NCBI GenBank assembly: GCA_017871115.1
Contig: JAFCIZ010000005.1
Coordinates: 62,001-126,000 of the forward strand
DNA: 64,000 nt
Source: Cunninghamella blakesleeana
Lineage: Eukaryota; Mucoromycota; Mucoromycetes; Mucorales; Cunninghamellaceae
Direction: 5' to 3'
The notes beneath the pieces were generated by a model, which did not search any database, was not told the DNA's origin, and worked only from the letters and a program-made list of their open reading frames with translations. Below, one piece after another: positions 10,583 to 22,150 of this stretch. A program made the translations under genes and the position numbers. The first letter of the stretch is position 1. Each line of letters opens with the position of its first letter.

Positions 10583-13500
10583 TTATTTTTGGAAATGGCG
10601 TTGCCCAAGATCCAATAATAACTTTCGATGCATAAACCAAATTCGGTCTTCAGGTACAAAATTAAAATAAATAGCTATCAATTCATCATCTTCTTCATCT
10701 CCTTTCAAGTATAATAATTTAAATCCTTGATGCTTCTTTGATGATTCTTGTATACACCTAATACATGGAGTAGATGATTGACATGATAACCCTTTGTTTA
10801 ACATTTTATCACACTATTATAATTATATATATAAAAAAAAAAGGAAAAATAATAATAAAAAGAATAGTAATGATTAATAAAATTAAATAATAAATATAGA
10901 GTGAAAAAAAACTTACCAGTTTCTTTAGTCTTAGAATGCTTGGCCATCTCCATTTTCCAATCCTTGTTCCCGTTGTATCCGTTGGTTTAATATTATATGT
11001 TTCAAAAACAATATTTAATATTTCATGATGTTTATCCAATTCATTTAAATCAACAAGTTGAGGTGATACAAGTATCCCATCCTTTATATAGACAAAATGG
11101 ACTAATCCAGGATAGGAAAAAGCAAATGACAATATTGTAAAATGAACCACCTCCTTTGTTAATAAAAAGGAACTAAAGTCTTTTAAGGCATTTTTTAAAC
11201 TTGTACTTATTTGTTTGATCATTTGTTGATTTTGTTGATGTAAAACAATATCCTTATTATTGTTAGTCGAAGAAAATAGCAACGGTAAATGAAGTGTCTA
11301 TTGATTAAAAGAAAATATAAATAAAAAGAAAGTAAATAAGTATATACGGGTAAATAATATTAAAGTTTATATAAATAAATATATAAATATATAAATATAT
11401 ATATTATGTATATATATGGTAAACTTACATCATCTGACAGTAATATGACGGCTACTAATCCACTTTCATTAATTTTTAAAATACAGATACGTGATAAAGT
11501 AACTTTATTTCCATGCTTTACCCAGCGCTGAACCACTTTTGCTGTAGGATTATTATTATTTTTATTGTATGATGGTTGTTGCCGACGATAGTGAGGTTGC
11601 TGTTGTTGCTGTTGTTGTTGGTATTGTGGTGTGTGAGTATATTGACTTCCTTCATCGCTGTCATCTTTTCCTTGTTGTTGCTGTTGTTGTAAAGGTGTTG
11701 AATAATCCGCTATCATACTCTCTCTTCTTGATCTCATTATAGGTGAAGAATTAGTCGATGTCCCACGACGTCGTTCCATTATATCATCATTTGAAATAAA
11801 TTTCCCAGGATCCATCATCAAGCCATCATCATTTGGTACACTACTGGATAAATAAATAGGGTGATCATAATCAAATGTATGACGGGGAATGGACACCTTT
11901 TCCAAACGAGGAGACGATGAAGCTGATATAGATTGATGGTGATGGTGATGGTGTTGATGGTGATGCAGTTTAGCATTTGGTGGTAATCCTGTTGTTGTAA
12001 AAGCAGACGCAGTGGTGTTATCAGATGTATCTGTTAAATCATCATCCTGTTGGTGATAATGTTGATAATGCTCTAATGGTGAGGTTAAAGAAGTGACTTT
12101 CATTGCGGGCATCATTTCATTTAATATATGATCATCCATAGTGTTACTTTTATGGCGATGGTGATGAGAACGATTTGTTGTACCTTGTTCCAATTTAGAT
12201 AATCGTGTTACTAGATGTGAATGAATTAATGTAGTAGCTGCTGGACTACTCCATGATACTTGTGGTACTGCTGTGGTTGTAGAGGATAATTGGGTGACAG
12301 ATGATTTGGAACTTATTTTAAATGGAAAAGATGAATTAGAATCATATATAAATGGGAAATTCGCTGATTTTTGACTTAGTGAACCAGTGGTTGATATGGA
12401 GGTACATAGAGTTTGAGAAGAAGTTGATGGGGATGTCTCACATTCATTATCATTAGAGTTGGAATTTCTATATAGATACAATAAAGAGAATTTCAAAATA
12501 AATAAATAAAAATAATTAAATAAAAATAATAGTAAAAATTAAAATATTCTTATTTTTTTCCTTTCCTAATATATATTTCTCCTTAAATAAATAAAATAAC
12601 AATAATAAAAACTAACAATAAAAATAAAAACCGACTTACTTTGATTCTATAGCTTGAGGAACACTTGCACCATGCTGTATTAAGCTTGATTCTTCTATAT
12701 ATCGTATATAATATTAGTATTAGTAATAATAATAATGATGCCGATGGTGTTGATAGTGATGATAGTAATGATAATAATAATAATAATAGTAATAGCAATA
12801 AAAAGATAAAGAATAAATAAATAATTAAAACGAATACGATCATATTTTTATTTATTTATTTGTTTATATGTATATATTTATTGTGTATGTTATAGTGTTA
12901 CCTTGTTCCATGGTATCACAGTATTCATATATAAAATCAGCCACCATGATTTTTAAAAAGTATAACAGTTCAGTGGGAATAGGGTTCTCCGGAGAGGATT
13001 GCTTTAGTTTTTGATCTTTATTATTACATGCATGGACAACTATTTTTTCCCGAGCGAATAAAAAGGCATGTTCCCAAACACCGAAAGGTCTATCGATATC
13101 TTTTTGTATGAAAGCTTGTTGTTGATTATGATTGTGATGCTGATTTCTATGACGATGAGGATAAAAGATAGGTTTATCTGTTGGTTTTCTTGGTTGAGAA
13201 AAAAGGGTTGAAATTTTTATGGTTGGTTTGGTAATTGTAGATGATGAAGGTATAAATACATTATTACAGCACTGTTGTAAAGTGTCTATTAAACGAATGG
13301 ATAAATCTTCTTGTAAATCAACTTGTTCAATAAGACATAAGCATTTAGGAGAACGCAGTGAGCAATAACTTGTTACATAAGGTAACTGTTCGAGACATGT
13401 AGTTAATTTTTTTATAGTTAATGGTGGTTGTAAAGTGTGTCTTCTTGACCTAGGATACATATTGCCTTCTATTCGCATTTGCCACTGAGGGCCAAAATTA

Positions 13501-13936
13501 AATCTTAAAAAATTATCCATAACAATCAAGTGTTTATGTAGCACAGATACTGGTATCCTTTCATGTTTCGTACAAGCAATATATAACAAACTATGTCTCT
13601 ATTAAATATAATATATATATATATATATAGGTGAGTTTATATTATAATAAAACCTTTTACTCTCACTCTCCCCCCTTTTTTTCCTTTCAAACACGCTCCT
13701 TAGTTTTAGTTTCATTTTATGTTTATTTATTTATTTTTTACCTCCCAAAATGCAAATACTTTATCACCAGTAGTAATATGCTTGATATGGGTATTAAGAT
13801 TATTCTTTATCAAGTCTTTGATAACTAATAATGGTAAATATTTTATTCCATTTTGTTCTGAAGATTCTAGTTTATCAGTTGGAACGGTTTGATATATAAT
13901 ATTCCCTGATTTATTCAGTATAAAATATGAGATCAT
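10583..13936 (-). CDS. HPS1: HPS1-like subunit of a BLOC-3-type Rab exchange factor
   Basis: Six exons (13936-13742, 13598-12902, 12694-12640, 12467-11429, 11297-10917, 10813-10583) keep frame throughout and give 865 residues. The N-terminus has a longin-like pattern: a strand start (MISYFILNKSGNIIY), GDKVFAFWERHSLLYIA, then LHKHLIVMDNFLRFNFG, matching HPS1. Residues about 316-630 are disordered with poly-Gln and poly-His. The C-terminal exons hold the HPS1 signature around residue 724 (YPGLVHFVYI), followed by a hydrophobic strand-rich end. In animals HPS1 pairs with HPS4 as BLOC-3, the exchange factor for Rab32/38 on lysosome-related organelles; it is related to Mon1-Ccz1. A vacuolar or endosomal role is inferred. 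Human HPS1 is about 700 residues; the extra length is the insert. Confidence 0.8.
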
Positions 13937-14140
13937 TGGATTCCCATGTCAATAATTAAAAAAAATAATAAGTAATAATAATTATTAAGAAAATATTAAA
14001 AAGAAAGAAAAAGAAAAAAAAGCAAGCAAAAAAAAAAATTATAAATTTTAATATGAATAAGAAAAGCGGAGTTTATTATTTTAAAAAAAGATGATCAGAA
14101 TTTTTTCTTATTCTTTTTCCAGTACATTTTTTTTCCTTAT
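13937..14140. promoter_or_regulatory. Short divergent promoter region HPS1-like / SMN
   Basis: Only 204 bp separate the two start codons. The sequence is A-rich on the plus strand with a T-run before the SMN ATG. No specific motif is recognised. Confidence 0.35.
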
Positions 14141-15633
14141 ATGTTTGGATCTATAATACAATCCAAAGATCAAGTACCTGATGAAACTATACAAAATAAT
14201 AATAGCAATGAATCAAATACGTTAAACGATAAAGTAAAATGGATTATTTTTTGATATTATATGTATTTGCATATATTTATTTTTTTATATTAAAAACTAA
14301 TTTTATTTTTATTTTTATTTTTACTTTTACTCTTTTTTGATATTATGTAGGATCCATGGGATGATACCTCATTGATTCAGTTTTGGCATAATTCAATAGG
14401 TTCTTATAAAGTAATAGGATAAAAAAAAAAATTTTTTTTTGTTTGTTTTGTTTTTTAGTACATATCCCATTTAAAACTGTAATGAATTTTTATATATATT
14501 TTAATATTTGAAATAGATTAAACACAGCAAGTCTTTACTCTCTGAAACCAAACGCGATCCTTTACAAGAAAAGCTTGATCAATCGTAATAATACTAACAA
14601 TTGCTTTTTTTATTATTATACATATATTTATTAAAGTCCAAATATTTATATGTACCTTTTTTTTTAATTATATATTTATAGAGCAAAGCATAAACTATCC
14701 TCAGAAAGTCAAGTAAATAAATTACAAGCTGATGAATATAAACTCAAAAATTGTATTTTTCTTTTTATTTCATTTTATTAACTAATATTATTATTATTAT
14801 TTATTTATCTATCTATCTAGCCATCAACTCAAAAACGCCAAAAAGTACGACATAACGATCAATCATCAACCCCAACTACAAAGTCAGATTATGCTACAGT
14901 TAAATTATCTTTAAATAAAACTGATAACAAATTATTGATGGAAAATAGCAATGAAGAAGAAGGGGGTGAAGGAGAAGAAGAAATAGAAGAAGTAGAAGAA
15001 TCAGAAGAAAATGAAGTTAATGGAAATGAACATTATCAACAACAAGGAGAAGAAGAAGGGGAAGAAGAGGAAGAGGAGGTGGAGGAAGAGAATGAAGTAG
15101 AGGTAGAAGATGAACAGCATAATGATAATGAACAGGTAGAAAATGAAAACGATCATGATTATTATCAAAATTATTACTCATACGGCGGACAATATCATCA
15201 ATACCCACAGCAACATAATTATTATTCATATCCATACCCGCCTCCACCTCCACCTCCACCTCCTCCATCATCTTCTACTATGCCATTTCCTCCTCCACCA
15301 CCTCCCATGCCTGGACTTTCAACCCCAGCGCCACACACTATACATCAACAAGGTAATTTCATATCTTATCGATCTATATATATATATATATATATATATA
15401 ACTGTGTCAACAATTAATGCTGATTCGTATACACACGCTTTTTTATTTTATTTTAGATAACGAATTACTTACAAACCTTATCATGGCCTGGTATTATAGT
15501 GGTTATTATACGGGGTTATATCAGGTAAAACCATAAAAAAAATATATATAGACCGCAATATATAATTCTAGATCTAAACTTTTCTTTGGTATTTTCTACA
15601 TTTTTCTTTTTTTAGGCACAGCAACGACAGTAA
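14141..15633 (+). CDS. SMN1: Survival motor neuron (SMN) homologue without Tudor domain
   Basis: Seven small exons (14141-14233, 14351-14410, 14517-14584, 14682-14712, 14821-15352, 15457-15524, 15616-15633) join in frame to 289 residues. Residues 34-45 (WDDTSLIQFWHN) match the conserved N-terminal Gemin2-binding helix of SMN. The C-terminus has the YG box: LIMAWYYSGYYTGLYQ at about 269-284, the glycine-zipper helix that drives self-association. Between them lie a basic linker, a long Glu-rich block, a Tyr/His stretch and proline runs ending PPPPPPMPG, like the animal proline-rich region. No Tudor domain is present, as in fission yeast Smn1. SMN assembles Sm rings on spliceosomal snRNAs in the cytoplasm, consistent with this intron-rich genome. 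The last exon is only 18 nt. Confidence 0.9.
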
Positions 15634-16031
15634 CTTAAAAATAAGTGTGACATCTCGTGAGGATAATAAAGTAATATGATTGGATGAAGGGATTTGGAAA
15701 AACGATATTATTGGCTCTATTTTGGCGTTCTTTGTAATTTTTTCTTTATTATTTTTTTTTTTTTTCATATAAATTATACATCTATAATTTGTTGTTTTAT
15801 TTTATTTTTCTTTTTCCCTTTTTTTTTAACAGTTTTTTTATGTTTTATAAATTTTATTATTTTAAATCCATTGATATATACACAATTAAAACATTATCAG
15901 TAGTGGAATTATAGCAATTAAAAAAAAATTGAATTTATTGGTAAATCAAACAATATTTTATGGCTAAATATTGGAAATAAAATAAGATCATTACAACACT
16001 ATCCATTTTTATTAAAAAGAAGTACAGTATA
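15634..16031. other. Spacer between SMN and SPX-RING gene
   Basis: T-rich 3' sequence of SMN and the promoter of the SPX-RING gene. A hydrophobic open stretch at 15694-15903 is a translation of T-runs and is not supported as a gene. A weak cactatcc and an A-rich leader precede the next ATG. Confidence 0.4.
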
Positions 16032-17999
16032 ATGAAATTTGCAAAACAAATTGAAACCGAAGCTACTGAGTTGCCTCAAGATTGGCGCCCATATTTAATT
16101 CAATATCGATCACTTAAAAAATCATTACATTATGTGGTTGAAGAACTTGAAGCAAGTGGGCTCTCTTCTCAATTATTAAACCCCTCAACACCAAAGGAAC
16201 GATTGGATGTGGCAACATTTATTTATGATTTAAACGGTAAAAATTTTTTGCAGCTACTAAAAAAATTTTACGTAAATAATATGAATATATATATATATGT
16301 GCGTGTGTGTACGTATGTTAAATCTCCTTCTTTATAAGGTGGTTTCTATTTTTGGGGAATTTTTATAAATATGTATTTTAATTCTTTCTTATGATTACCT
16401 AATATATATATATATATTTGTATATTTATTTGTTTATGTGTGATATAGGTAATGATACTAATCTTGATTTCAATTTAAATTCTACAACTACAGCTACAAC
16501 AACAAACCCTCCCCTTCACCCATGTATAAAAATTATTGTAGACAATCCCTCCTCTTTAAATGAACATATTAAAATAGTTGACGCTATCCATTATCAACAA
16601 GATGATATAAATAATTCGTTTCAATATAAAATCAATTTGAAAAAGGATTCTGAATTTTTTGACTTATTATTACAAGAATTAAAACAGGCTGTTAGTTTAC
16701 AAGAAGTGGAAAAAAATAAATTCAATAAAGAAATAGAAGAGTTAGAATCTCAATTAGTCGTTGCTGTAAGTAGTTGATAAAAATATGAACATAAATATAA
16801 AACTATAACCATAAATATGTTTATATGTTTAGCTTTATTGATTCCATTTTTTAAACATTATTTCTTTTTATTATTATTATTATTTACATAGGCTTCGCCT
16901 AAAAAAAAGGATATGAACGTATGGCGTGAAATCTTTAAAATGTTTTTAGAATCATCGCTCCACTCGACTCAATCAAAAGGTCAAAATTATGAAAAATGTA
17001 AAGAAAAATTGTCACTTTTATTGAATGATATTCAAAAAAAGAAATTGGTAAGTTTATTATATTTTTTTTTATATATAGATATATAAAGTCAACGTGTAAT
17101 AATATGTTGTATATATATAATTTTTTAAAATGAATCTAGGATCAAAAATTATCGACTAAAAAATCAAAAATGGCTTTGAAACAATTTTTAGCCTTAAATC
17201 GAAACTTAAACATTTTCCAACATTTCCAATTATTAAATACAACAGCCATGAATAAAATATTAAAAAAACATGATAAACGAAGCGGATTATCGTAAGTATA
17301 TTTTTATTAATATGAATACCATTATAACTACTTTAATCACATGTCCCACTATTGTTTATTCATTTATTCATTTATTTTTATTTTTTTAGGGCCATGGAAG
17401 AATTTCCATTATTTGTTACAAAAACAAATAAATCCTTTTTTGAAGAAATTACAATAAATCTTTTTAAATTGATTGAAAAAAACATTATATCCATTGTACC
17501 TCAACCTGATGATTATTATTGCCCAGTTTGCTATGGTAATTTTAAAAAGAAAATATCTATAAAAAACTAAAGTATATTAAAAAAAAAAATAATATTTATC
17601 AAAGACCTCACCTATTTGTACAATCTATTTATTAATTATTATTATTTTTTTAAAATAAAATAAATAGGAATTGCTTGGAGGCCAATTAGATTAGAATGTA
17701 GCCATGTATTTTGTGTAAGATGTTTAATCAAAGCTCATAGAAAAAGATTATACGATTGCCCAATTTGTCGTGAAGAGAATGCTGTTTTAAATGCGGATGC
17801 CAATAATCTAGATACGGCTTTGCAGGACTTTTTATTATTATACTTTCCAAAGGAAATTAAAGAAAAGCGACTTGATAATCAAAAAGAAACAAATCAGAGT
17901 AGCTCAACACTTCTCCATCCACCTATTAGATATGGTAATCCTTCTCCAACACCATCGCCATCATCATCATCAACTTCTCAATCATGTATCATTATGTAG
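16032..17999 (+). CDS. SPX-domain RING E3 ubiquitin ligase with C-terminal CaaX box
   Basis: Six exons (16032-16236, 16449-16765, 16892-17047, 17140-17291, 17390-17535, 17668-17999) give 435 residues. The start MKFAKQIETEATELPQDWRP is a canonical SPX N-terminus. The SPX C-terminal helices are at about 227-277, with NKILKKHDKRSGLS as the inositol-phosphate-binding lysine segment. A C3HC4 RING follows: C321, C324, C336, H338, C341, C344, C356, C359. SPX-RING proteins couple phosphate status (inositol pyrophosphates) to ubiquitination, as in plant NLA and fungal RING-14 types. The protein ends Ser-Cys-Ile-Ile-Met, a textbook CaaX prenylation signal with Met favouring farnesylation, which would place the ligase on membranes. 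That last point is inference. The first donor was chosen because only it keeps the frame. Confidence 0.88.
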
Positions 18000-18189
18000 A
18001 TTTTGTACAAATTTAAAAATCATATTTATTTAATAAATATAATAAAATAAAAATAATAATAAACAGAAAAAAATTTAATCCAAAATATTGGCAATTATTA
18101 AGTACACTAATACCATTTATGTTATTTATGTATAAATATATATATATTTCTTTTTTTTTGATAATAATTATAAAATATGGGAGCATTAT

Positions 18190-18224
18190 TTATTTCTTGG
18201 CTTTTTTGCTTTTGGGAGCTTCTG

Positions 18225-18255
<31 letters not shown>

Positions 18256-19463
18256 TAAAGAAAATAAGTCAATTTATCATTAAAACATTGAATTTATCAT
18301 TTTTTTTAAAAATATTTTACCTTCTTCTTCTTCTTCATCATCTTCAGAATCAGAACCAAGTTCAATTTCATCTTCATCACCAGAATCTTCATCAATGTTA
18401 TAAAGTTCAAGAGCAGCGGGGAAAACTTCATCAGCTAATAAAGCACCGAATTGAACAGAGTCTTCGGAATCATCAGCAAACCATTCAAGTAAAGAAGTAG
18501 CAAAATCATCTTCATCTTCATCTTCAGTTGATTTACGTTTTTTACCATTGGATGCCTAATATATATATAATAGATATTTTTTGGTTAAATAAAAATCATA
18601 TGCACATATAATAAAATCTAGTACTATTTTTTATCCTTTTGTTACCTTTTCGTTATGATAATCAATAGTAGCTTTACTAATAACGGCACCACTTTCTTCA
18701 TCAAGAGTAAATTCTTTTACTAAAGTTTCATTTTTGAAAACATCATTCTTTTTAAAGGTCTAATAAAGAGAGAAATAAGAAGTAAAAAAAAGAAATGAAT
18801 AAGATGCTTATCGAGTGATGAAAATTTTATAAATGAAATAGAGGATAATCACTTACAGCAACAACTTTACGATAGTTAGGTTTATTTTCATCAAATTCTA
18901 CATGGAAATCAGTTAAATTTTCTAAAGCCTATTTAAAAAAAAAGAAATAAAAATAAGAATAAGAATGATAATGAAAATAATAATACAAAATATATAACTT
19001 GATTATATTTTATCCTATTTTTTTTTTTTTTTTGTTTTTGTTTTATTTTGTCTCCTCTTATTTTGTATTTTATTATATATATCCATATAATATAATACCA
19101 ATAAGAATACAAACAATAATATATACTACTTACTTCAATATCTCTTTCACTAGGATTGGCAAGGAAAGGAGAGTTACCAAGCTAATAATAATAAAAATAA
19201 ATCAAATATCAAATATGAATATCCAATAATTTGCATTGATCTCTCTTTGTCTTTGTCTTTTTTTCCATAAATGATACATGCATCTAATTTGTTTATTTAC
19301 TTACAACTTCAGACCAGAAATTAGGAATACCCTTTACGATTTCACGACGTTCATCCCAGAGAGGTTTTAATAAATTACGATGATAAGCTTGTACTTGTTG
19401 ACTAATTTCATTTTCCTTGTTAGCAAGAGCAGTAAGTTCTTCGTTAATTTTTTCACTAGCCAT
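18190..19463 (-). CDS. SET/NAP-family histone chaperone
   Basis: Six exons (19463-19305, 19181-19134, 18928-18857, 18759-18646, 18555-18321, 18221-18190) give 219 residues. After a dimerisation helix at about residues 1-45 (EISQQVQAYHRNLLKPLWDE) the NAP core follows: IPNFWSEVLGNSPFLA, DIEALENLTDFHVEF, YRKVVAVTFKKNDVF, SLLEWFADD. The length and pattern are closer to SET/TAF-I beta/Vps75 than to NAP1. A Glu/Asp-rich stretch then ends in a short basic tail (EAPKSKKAKK), which the last 32-nt exon encodes. The family binds H3-H4 or H2A-H2B and shields them during nucleosome assembly. The basic tail is a likely nuclear-localisation signal. It converges on the SPX-RING gene, stops 190 bp apart. Confidence 0.88.
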
Positions 19464-22150
19464 TTTTTTATATATGGATATATTTAGTTCTATTTAATAT
19501 TATGTAAAAGATAAAAAAGAGAAAAGAAAAGAAAATTAAAAAAAAATATCGCGGTGGATTTTTAAAAAAATTTTCTTGTGCTTTAAAAAAAAGACGTGTT
19601 TTTCTATCTTTATAAGGAAATGAGTGAAACTAAAAAAGATGGCTTTTTTAATGATACAATCAAAAATTCATATTTTATCATGCACTAATTAATTTTTTAT
19701 ACTTTCTGTAATTTTTAATATCGAGCTTTACGTATTGCTTTTTTTTTTTTTTGCTTGTTTATTAAGCTATCTTTTTTCTTCCGTTAAAATATTTTAATAT
19801 AAAAATAGTCTATTGTTTTTTTAATCATGCAATAGGCATTTCAGTTTAGAATTCGAAAAACACGGCGTTTAAAAAAAAAATGAGGGTTTTTATTTTCTTT
19901 TACCTTTTCTTTCTTTTTTATGCATATTACACATTATGGGCTAGAATCACGATAATAACAATATAACCATATGGATGGGCTAAGAGAAAAATAGAAAATA
20001 AAATATAGGGATTTTAGAAAGAAAAACAAATAGTCAAGATTATTATTATAAAAAATACATTTATTTGTTCTTTTATTATTGTTATTATTTCCTTTTTATA
20101 TTTTTAAGAATTTATATACGACACTCTTTTTTTTTTTGATACTTTGAAAAGAGAATCAGCACATTTCACATATATAAAAGAGGTAGACAGTTAAATATTT
20201 TACATAATCAGATTCACTGGGTAAATAAAGATAGAGTGAAGTAAAAAAAATTATAAAGGTAATTTTTTTTATTATCTCTTTGAAAACAAGTTATTTGCTT
20301 GAACCAAAGTCTTGTATAAATTATACAGCAATATTTTCTCTAGCAATTTATTTTAGTCTATTAATCCAATAAAAAATATATCCACCCTTGAAAAGTGTTA
20401 TCAAGTAATTCAAACGAGTAGTGGGTTTGATCTTGTTTCAAAAAAAGTAATAATCTTGTTTTTACAGTAGTCCAAACTATAAAAAGTATCGAGATACTTT
20501 TTATCCAAAAAAAAAAACACCAAGAATACTGTAGTATTACTATTTAAACCTGGATATGTTGTTCATTGTATGTCAAAATAAAAAATAGTATCTATAATAA
20601 CTATCATATAAAGTTTACTTTAATTCTTACTGCAAAAGATATTCATTCATTACTTTTTTTTTTATAATATCCATAAAGCAGCAACGATAAAGATAAGAAT
20701 ATGTACAAATTCTCCAGGGATTACTTTTGTTTTGTTGATTTAAAAATAATCAATTGTCTTACTAGCCCATTATCTAAATTATTATTAATTTTTTTTATTA
20801 ATATCGTTAAGCACATTGTTTTTTATTTTAAATGCTGGGTATTATTATTACTCAATATAGCAAGCTTTTTTATTTTTTCGAATGATGATATATTATTTTA
20901 TTATTAGTGTTGGCGTTTAATTATTTAGGAAGTTGAGCGGATTACACTTTTCAGCATTTTCAGTATATCTTTGAATCTAAAATTTTTAATTGCCACTATT
21001 TACCCAAAAAAATTGTCCAGACTATTTGTCATACTTTTATATACCAAGGCTCATGATTTCAGTTGTTAAATTTGTTGAATCGATTAGTGTAATTTGCATT
21101 ATATTTTAAAAGTTACAATGATATTCCAGAGCTTCTCTTACATATCATGCGAACTCTATGTATATTTCTCTATAAATATACATATCTTTTGCATAATTTA
21201 TATAAATATGAATCAAATAGTAACTAGTAATAATATACCAAGTTCAATTATATTACCCCTCTAATTGTACCTGTTTATCAACTACAATGCCTATAAAAAA
21301 AATTACAATATTGTGTTGCTTTGAAAAATAAAACAAAGTGCTCAAGTATATTAGCTGATTTTTTTTAATAATATTTGTTTTTTCTTTCCATAATCTAATT
21401 CTGTTGGTTTTATTATTATAGCTTACCTTGATACGTACCTTTTTGAATAATTATAAAAAGAAATAATTCAGGCGTTGTACTAGCTTTAAAAGTGGTTTTG
21501 GTTTATGTTACTTATTAATTTTTATAGAGTGCTTTAATTATTATTCGTAAGCTGATCCTTTAAATCTTTTATTTTTTATCAACAAAGAATTTAGTTTCAA
21601 TAATAAATTATTAGCCATATAATGAAAACTTTTTTTAAAATAATTAAAATATTATTTTTTTATCGTTAAGAACAATAATATTAATAAAAAGAAAAAAACC
21701 CAAGAAATTCTTTAGACTTAAAAGACGATGAATTTTCCGCACAAAAAAATGGAGTTTTAATTTTTTTGGTCGACTTTTTTAAAGGAAATTGAGGATATTA
21801 TTTTCTTTTCCTTCTATCTTTTTATATATATATACATATATTTAATTACTTTGAAATAGAATAATAATATTACAATCATATGGCTGGTTTAAGAAGTAAA
21901 TTGAAGAGCAAAAAATATAAATTTTATTAAAATAAGCAAAGTGCTAGTATTATTACTATTATTACTATAACAAAAGTATTTACTTGTTCCTTTATTATTA
22001 TTATTTTCCTCTCTATTTTTTTTTAATAGCGTAAGATGAATATACATAAAAATTAAAAAAGAGCATTGGATGAAAACAACAATAATATAATAAATAAGAA
22101 TATCAATTGAAAGTTAAACATATGTATGCTATATAAAAAATATATTTTAG
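19464..22150. other. 2.7-kb gene-poor interval
   Basis: Upstream DNA of the SET gene and of VPS55. Composition is AT-rich but less homopolymeric than elsewhere between about 20.2 and 21.6 kb. A 68-codon open stretch at 20701-20907 has no recognisable features and no homopolymer explanation; it may be chance. A short inverted-repeat structure is listed separately. The first exon of VPS55 should lie near the right end; one candidate start is ATG at 21880 (M-A-G-L-R). Confidence 0.5.
20463..20533. repeat. 71-bp segment with inverted TACAGTA/TACTGTA ends and inner palindrome
   Basis: The segment begins TACAGTA and ends TACTGTA, perfect 7-bp inverted ends beginning with TA. Inside, at 20481-20502, a 10-bp arm inverted repeat (aaaaagtatc / gatacttttt, 2-nt loop) can form a hairpin. 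TA-flanked CAGT ends are typical of Tc1/mariner-type elements, so a decayed miniature element is possible. No transposase is present. Confidence 0.35.

Noticed and set aside
12583..12843. Minus-strand 86-codon stretch inside the HPS1-like gene
   Set aside because: Mostly intron; only 55 nt of it is a real exon in that frame. The poly-Leu is from AAT repeats.
15017..15271. Minus-strand stretch over SMN
   Set aside because: Shadow of the Glu-rich and proline-rich SMN coding sequence.
15694..15903. Hydrophobic 69-codon stretch after SMN
   Set aside because: Phe-rich translation of T-runs in a spacer.
20701..20907. 68-codon plus-strand stretch in the 19.5-22 kb interval
   Set aside because: No homology features, no splice partner, hydrophobic composition; kept only as a remark.
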